Assembly (NCBI RefSeq): GCF_002742625.1
Contig: NZ_PEBF01000001.1
Span: 1,240,001 to 1,304,000 of the forward strand
Origin: Caulobacter sp. FWC2
Lineage (GTDB): Bacteria > Pseudomonadota > Alphaproteobacteria > Caulobacterales > Caulobacteraceae
Reading direction: 5' to 3'
DNA length: 64,000 nt
Of the stretch, positions 61,140-64,000 are shown one piece after another. The translations under genes and the position numbers were made by a program. The notes under the pieces are model-generated. The model was not told the origin of the DNA, ran no database searches, and saw nothing but the letters and a program-made list of their open reading frames with translations. Each line of letters begins with the position of its first letter. The stretch's first letter is position 1.

Positions 61140-62828
61140 ATGCGACTGACCATCAAACTTCAGCTCGGCCTGGCCTTCGGGTTCGTGATCGCCCTGCTGC
61201 TCATCGGCAACGTCTTTGGCGTCACCAATCTGTCCAAGACGAACGCGGCTCTCAACGACATGGTCGACGGACCGGCCCAGCGCCTGGAGATCGCCCAGCA
61301 GCTGAACATCCACCTGCTGAACGCGGTGCGCGCCGAGAAGAACATGATCCTCGTCGGCTCGCCCGAGGAGGTGAACAAGCTGGAGGCCTCTATCGAAAAG
61401 GAGCGCCAGGCGTTCGACACCCTGCTGACCAAGGCCGAAGGTCTGGCCACGGCCGAGGGCAAGCCGAAGTGGCAGGCCCTGGGCGGCGCCTTCGATCAGA
61501 TGATGGACATCCACGGCCGCGTGCTGTCGCTGGCCCTGGCCGATAACGACGCCGCCGCCACCGTCCTGTCGATGGGCGACGGTCGCAAGGCCGTCGTCGA
61601 GGCCGGCGCCCGCGTGGAGGAACTGGTCGAGCTGTCGAAGGCCCAACTGGAAACCGCGACCGCCAAGGCCGACGCCGATTTCGCCACCACTCGCAACATG
61701 CTGATCGGTCTGTCGGTCATCTCGCTGCTCGGCGCGGTCGGCGCGGCGCTCTACATCTCAATGGCGGTCAGCAAGGGCCTGAACCGCGCCTCGGAGGCCG
61801 TGAGGATGGTGGCCGATGGCGACCTGACCAACTCGGTCGAGATCACCACCCGCGACGAGATCGGCGACTTGCTGGGCCACGTGAACATCATGATCGAGCG
61901 CCTGCGCGGCGTGGTGTCGGACGCGATCTCGGCCTCGGAGAACGTGTCGGCCGGCAGCCAGGAGCTTTCGGCGACCTCGGAGCAGATGAGCCAGGGCGCC
62001 ACCGAGCAGGCTTCCGCCGCCGAACAGGCCTCGGCCTCGATGGAAGAGATGGCCGCCAACATCAAGCAGAACGCCGACAACGCCACCCAGACCGAGAAGA
62101 TCGCTCGCCAGTCGGCGATCGACGCGGAGACCTCGGGCGCCGCCGTCAGCAAGGCCGTCGACGCCATGCAGACGATCGCCGAGAAGATTACCATCGTGCA
62201 GGAGATCGCCCGCCAGACCGACCTGCTGGCCCTGAACGCGGCGGTGGAAGCGGCTCGCGCCGGCGAACATGGTCGCGGCTTCGCGGTCGTCGCCTCGGAA
62301 GTGCGCAAGCTGGCCGAGCGGTCGCAAACCGCCGCCTCTGAGATCAGCGCGGTGTCGTCCGACACCGTCAAGGCCGCCCAATCGGCCGGCGAGATGCTGA
62401 CCAGCCTGGTGCCGAACATCCGCAAGACCGCCGAACTGGTCGCTGAGATCAGCGCCGCCTGCCGCGAGCAGGACATCGGCTCCTCGCAGATCAACGAAGC
62501 CATCCAGCAACTGGACAAGGTCACGCAACAGAACGCCAGCGCCTCGGAAGAGATGTCGGCCACCTCTGAGGAACTCGCCGCCCAGGCCGAGGAGCTACAG
62601 GCCTCGATCTCCTACTTCCGCACGGACGCGCACGGCGGCCATCGCGCGCCGGTCCGCAAGGCCGCTCCGGTCAAGCGTCCGGCCTCGACGGGCGCGGTCC
62701 GCAAGGCCCCGGCCAAGCCCGCCACCCGTCCGGTCGCCGCCCAGCAGGCCCGCGCGGCCGGCTTTGCGCTGGACCTGACCAATGGTGGTCCGGACGCCGA
62801 CGACGCCGACTTCAAGCAATACGCCTGA
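61140..62828 (+). CDS. Methyl-accepting chemotaxis protein 1 (4-helix-bundle sensor)
   Basis: 562 residues. First membrane helix about 11-30, periplasmic four-helix bundle, second membrane helix about 188-208, HAMP ('[36 protein letters not shown]'), then a signalling hairpin with tip '[41 protein letters not shown]'. The tail is a Lys/Pro/Ala-rich linker ending 'DADFKQYA', with no CheR/CheB-docking pentapeptide. Ligand unknown. Confidence 0.97.
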   Translation: MRLTIKLQLGLAFGFVIALLLIGNVFGVTNLSKTNAALNDMVDGPAQRLEIAQQLNIHLLNAVRAEKNMILVGSPEEVNKLEASIEKERQAFDTLLTKAEGLATAEGKPKWQALGGAFDQMMDIHGRVLSLALADNDAAATVLSMGDGRKAVVEAGARVEELVELSKAQLETATAKADADFATTRNMLIGLSVISLLGAVGAALYISMAVSKGLNRASEAVRMVADGDLTNSVEITTRDEIGDLLGHVNIMIERLRGVVSDAISASENVSAGSQELSATSEQMSQGATEQASAAEQASASMEEMAANIKQNADNATQTEKIARQSAIDAETSGAAVSKAVDAMQTIAEKITIVQEIARQTDLLALNAAVEAARAGEHGRGFAVVASEVRKLAERSQTAASEISAVSSDTVKAAQSAGEMLTSLVPNIRKTAELVAEISAACREQDIGSSQINEAIQQLDKVTQQNASASEEMSATSEELAAQAEELQASISYFRTDAHGGHRAPVRKAAPVKRPASTGAVRKAPAKPATRPVAAQQARAAGFALDLTNGGPDADDADFKQYA

Positions 62829-62845
62829 TCCGTTCCTGAACTCAC

Positions 62846-62871
62846 GGACCGGCGGCTTACTGAGCCGGTCC
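62846..62871 (+). terminator. Hairpin between the two MCP genes
   Basis: A perfect 8-bp stem GGACCGGC/GCCGGTCC (62846-62853 with 62864-62871), 10-nt loop, followed by CGCCTTTCC. It lies 18 bp after the first receptor gene and is a likely attenuating terminator. Confidence 0.6.
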
Positions 62872-62998
62872 CGCCTTTCCACCCAGACCCAGTACCCAGC
62901 GTAGGCAATCTCCACCAAACCTAGCGGACCGCGGCCAGTCCTCGGGACCGTCATATCGATCTCATCTTTCAATCCTGAGCCGAAGCGGGGGCTTCTCC

Positions 62999-64000
62999 AT
63001 GCGTGCAACTATCAAGGTTAAACTGGCTGGCGCCTTCGCCACCGTCTTGTTGATCTTGGCGCTCATGGGCGTCGTCGGCATCATGAAGATGAGCTCGATA
63101 AACGAGCAGTCGACGGTTATTTCCGAAAACTGGATGCCGAGTATAGATGCGATCCACAGCATCAATACCGCGACTTCCGACCTGCGAGTCCTGCAATATG
63201 TCCACGTCGCAACGACTGATCCGGCGGCAATGGTCAATGTCGACAAGGAGATCAGCGCAACGCTTGAAATGATCAAGAAAGACCGCGCGCGCTACGAAAA
63301 GCTGATTTCTTCCGACAAAGAGCGGGAAATTTATGATCGCTTTTCCGGAAAGTACGCAAAGTATATTTTAGACTCGGATCGCATGCTCGTTCTGTCGCGA
63401 GGCAATCAGAATGTCGCTGCTGTTCAAGCCTTGGGTGACACTAAGGCGCTGTATGACGACCTGTCAGCGGACCTTCTCACTCTGGTCAAACTGAACATCG
63501 ATGGTGGCGCGGCCGCCAGCGCTGAGGGCGACAAGGTTTTCGCCGATGCACGGGCCTTGTTCATCGGACTGGTTGTCCTGGCGCTGGCCATCGGTTCGAT
63601 CGCGGCCCTGTGGATTTCCAGGACCGTCACGATGGGCCTGCGCAAGGTCAGCGTGGCCATAGACGCGGTGGCGATCGGCGACCTGGAAAAGGACGTCGTG
63701 GTGACGACCAACGATGAGATCAAGGATCTGGTCGATACGGTCAACCGGATGACCGCGAACCTGCGCGAGACCGCGTCTCTGGCGGACAAGGTCGCCGACG
63801 GCGACCTGACCGTTCGCCCCAAGCCCTTGTCGGACAAGGACACCCTGGGCCTGGCGCTGGAGCGCATGGTGGAGCGCCTGCGCGGCGTCGTCGCCGACGC
63901 AGTCGCGGCTTCCGAGAACGTCTCGTCCGGCAGCCAGGAGCTTTCGGCGACCTCGGAGCAGATGAGCCAGGGCGCCACCGAACAGGCGACGGCCGCCGAA
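62999..64000 (+). CDS. Methyl-accepting chemotaxis protein 2, 3'-truncated by window end
   Basis: ATG at 62999, open to the right edge (334 codons visible). Membrane helix 1 about 11-30, a periplasmic four-helix-bundle sensor ('NEQSTVISENWMPSIDAI', 'DPAAMVNVDKEISATLEMI'), membrane helix 2 about 183-205, HAMP region, then the start of the signalling domain. The sensor-coding part (63000-63520) is distinctly AT-richer than the signalling part, which is nearly identical in DNA to MCP 1 (55-bp exact match). Suggests a receptor assembled from an acquired sensor and a resident signalling module. Confidence 0.93.
   Translation, partial: MRATIKVKLAGAFATVLLILALMGVVGIMKMSSINEQSTVISENWMPSIDAIHSINTATSDLRVLQYVHVATTDPAAMVNVDKEISATLEMIKKDRARYEKLISSDKEREIYDRFSGKYAKYILDSDRMLVLSRGNQNVAAVQALGDTKALYDDLSADLLTLVKLNIDGGAAASAEGDKVFADARALFIGLVVLALAIGSIAALWISRTVTMGLRKVSVAIDAVAIGDLEKDVVVTTNDEIKDLVDTVNRMTANLRETASLADKVADGDLTVRPKPLSDKDTLGLALERMVERLRGVVADAVAASENVSSGSQELSATSEQMSQGATEQATAAE

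Overview
The window is GC-rich bacterial chromosome with the composition, gene content and small-gene style of a Caulobacter-type alphaproteobacterium. The pointers are a CheA/CheW/MCP cluster preceded by a near-consensus CtrA-like site, TonB-dependent receptors, a PL10 pectate lyase, two-subunit methylmalonyl-CoA mutase and many GTG starts with 1 or 4 bp gene overlaps. The genus is an inference; no rRNA, tRNA, IS element, CRISPR array or intact prophage was seen. The window opens inside a probable M61-type peptidase and ends inside a chemoreceptor gene.

Layout. 1-2.4 kb: peptidase tail, small lipoprotein, SPFH protein with a coupled membrane peptide, Lrp/AsnC regulator. 2.5-7.7 kb: tyrosine/homogentisate catabolism (aromatic aminotransferase, Hpd, HmgA, fumarylacetoacetase-like protein, small Rieske protein), with an inverted REP-like pair before hmgA. 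8-10.7 kb: exported RidA-like protein, cytochrome c and Tat-exported flavin amine oxidase. 10.9-12.3 kb: GNAT plus a lower-GC FINCPFD-type (TIR/deoxyribosyltransferase-like) protein coupled to a small basic ORF. 12.4-21.7 kb: TonB receptor, WYL regulator, RlmJ, ChrA, HhH membrane protein, YbjQ, two DUF4112 proteins, Uma2 protein. 21.7-28.1 kb: methylmalonyl-CoA mutase, nitronate monooxygenase, orphan DUF2793 protein, and a UPF0016 manganese-type transporter behind a yybP-ykoY-like riboswitch. 28.2-33.6 kb: fused 5-oxoprolinase/hydantoinase, LMW phosphatase, pectate lyase. 33.7-38.2 kb: a divergent version of the E. coli yjfIJKLMC set. 38.3-42.8 kb: four-Cys protein, CutC, aspartylglucosaminidase, dienelactone hydrolase, purine nucleoside permease. 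42.9-47.9 kb: MarR-controlled aromatic-acid/drug efflux operon. 48-55 kb: TonB receptor without a visible signal peptide, then a Crp/Fnr gene divergent from a three-gene TIR-TPR / unknown / SLOG-like-cyclase operon. 55-64 kb: structured intergenic RNA candidates, hybrid histidine kinase, and STAS-CheY-CheA-CheW-MCP-MCP chemotaxis genes.

The most interesting region is 49,965-54,929. A cNMP-binding Crp/Fnr gene lies 32 bp from a TIR protein that keeps its candidate NADase glutamate and has a membrane segment and TPRs. It is tightly coupled to an unrecognised 134-residue protein and to a protein joining a SLOG-like nucleotide-sensing region to a class III cyclase-like domain. This looks like a nucleotide-signalling module, possibly stress- or phage-related. 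Secondary points are several start codons buried in perfect hairpins (near 349-378, 27,494-27,552 and 28,142-28,178), a nested MarR operator, and a periplasmic imine-producing/imine-quenching operon.
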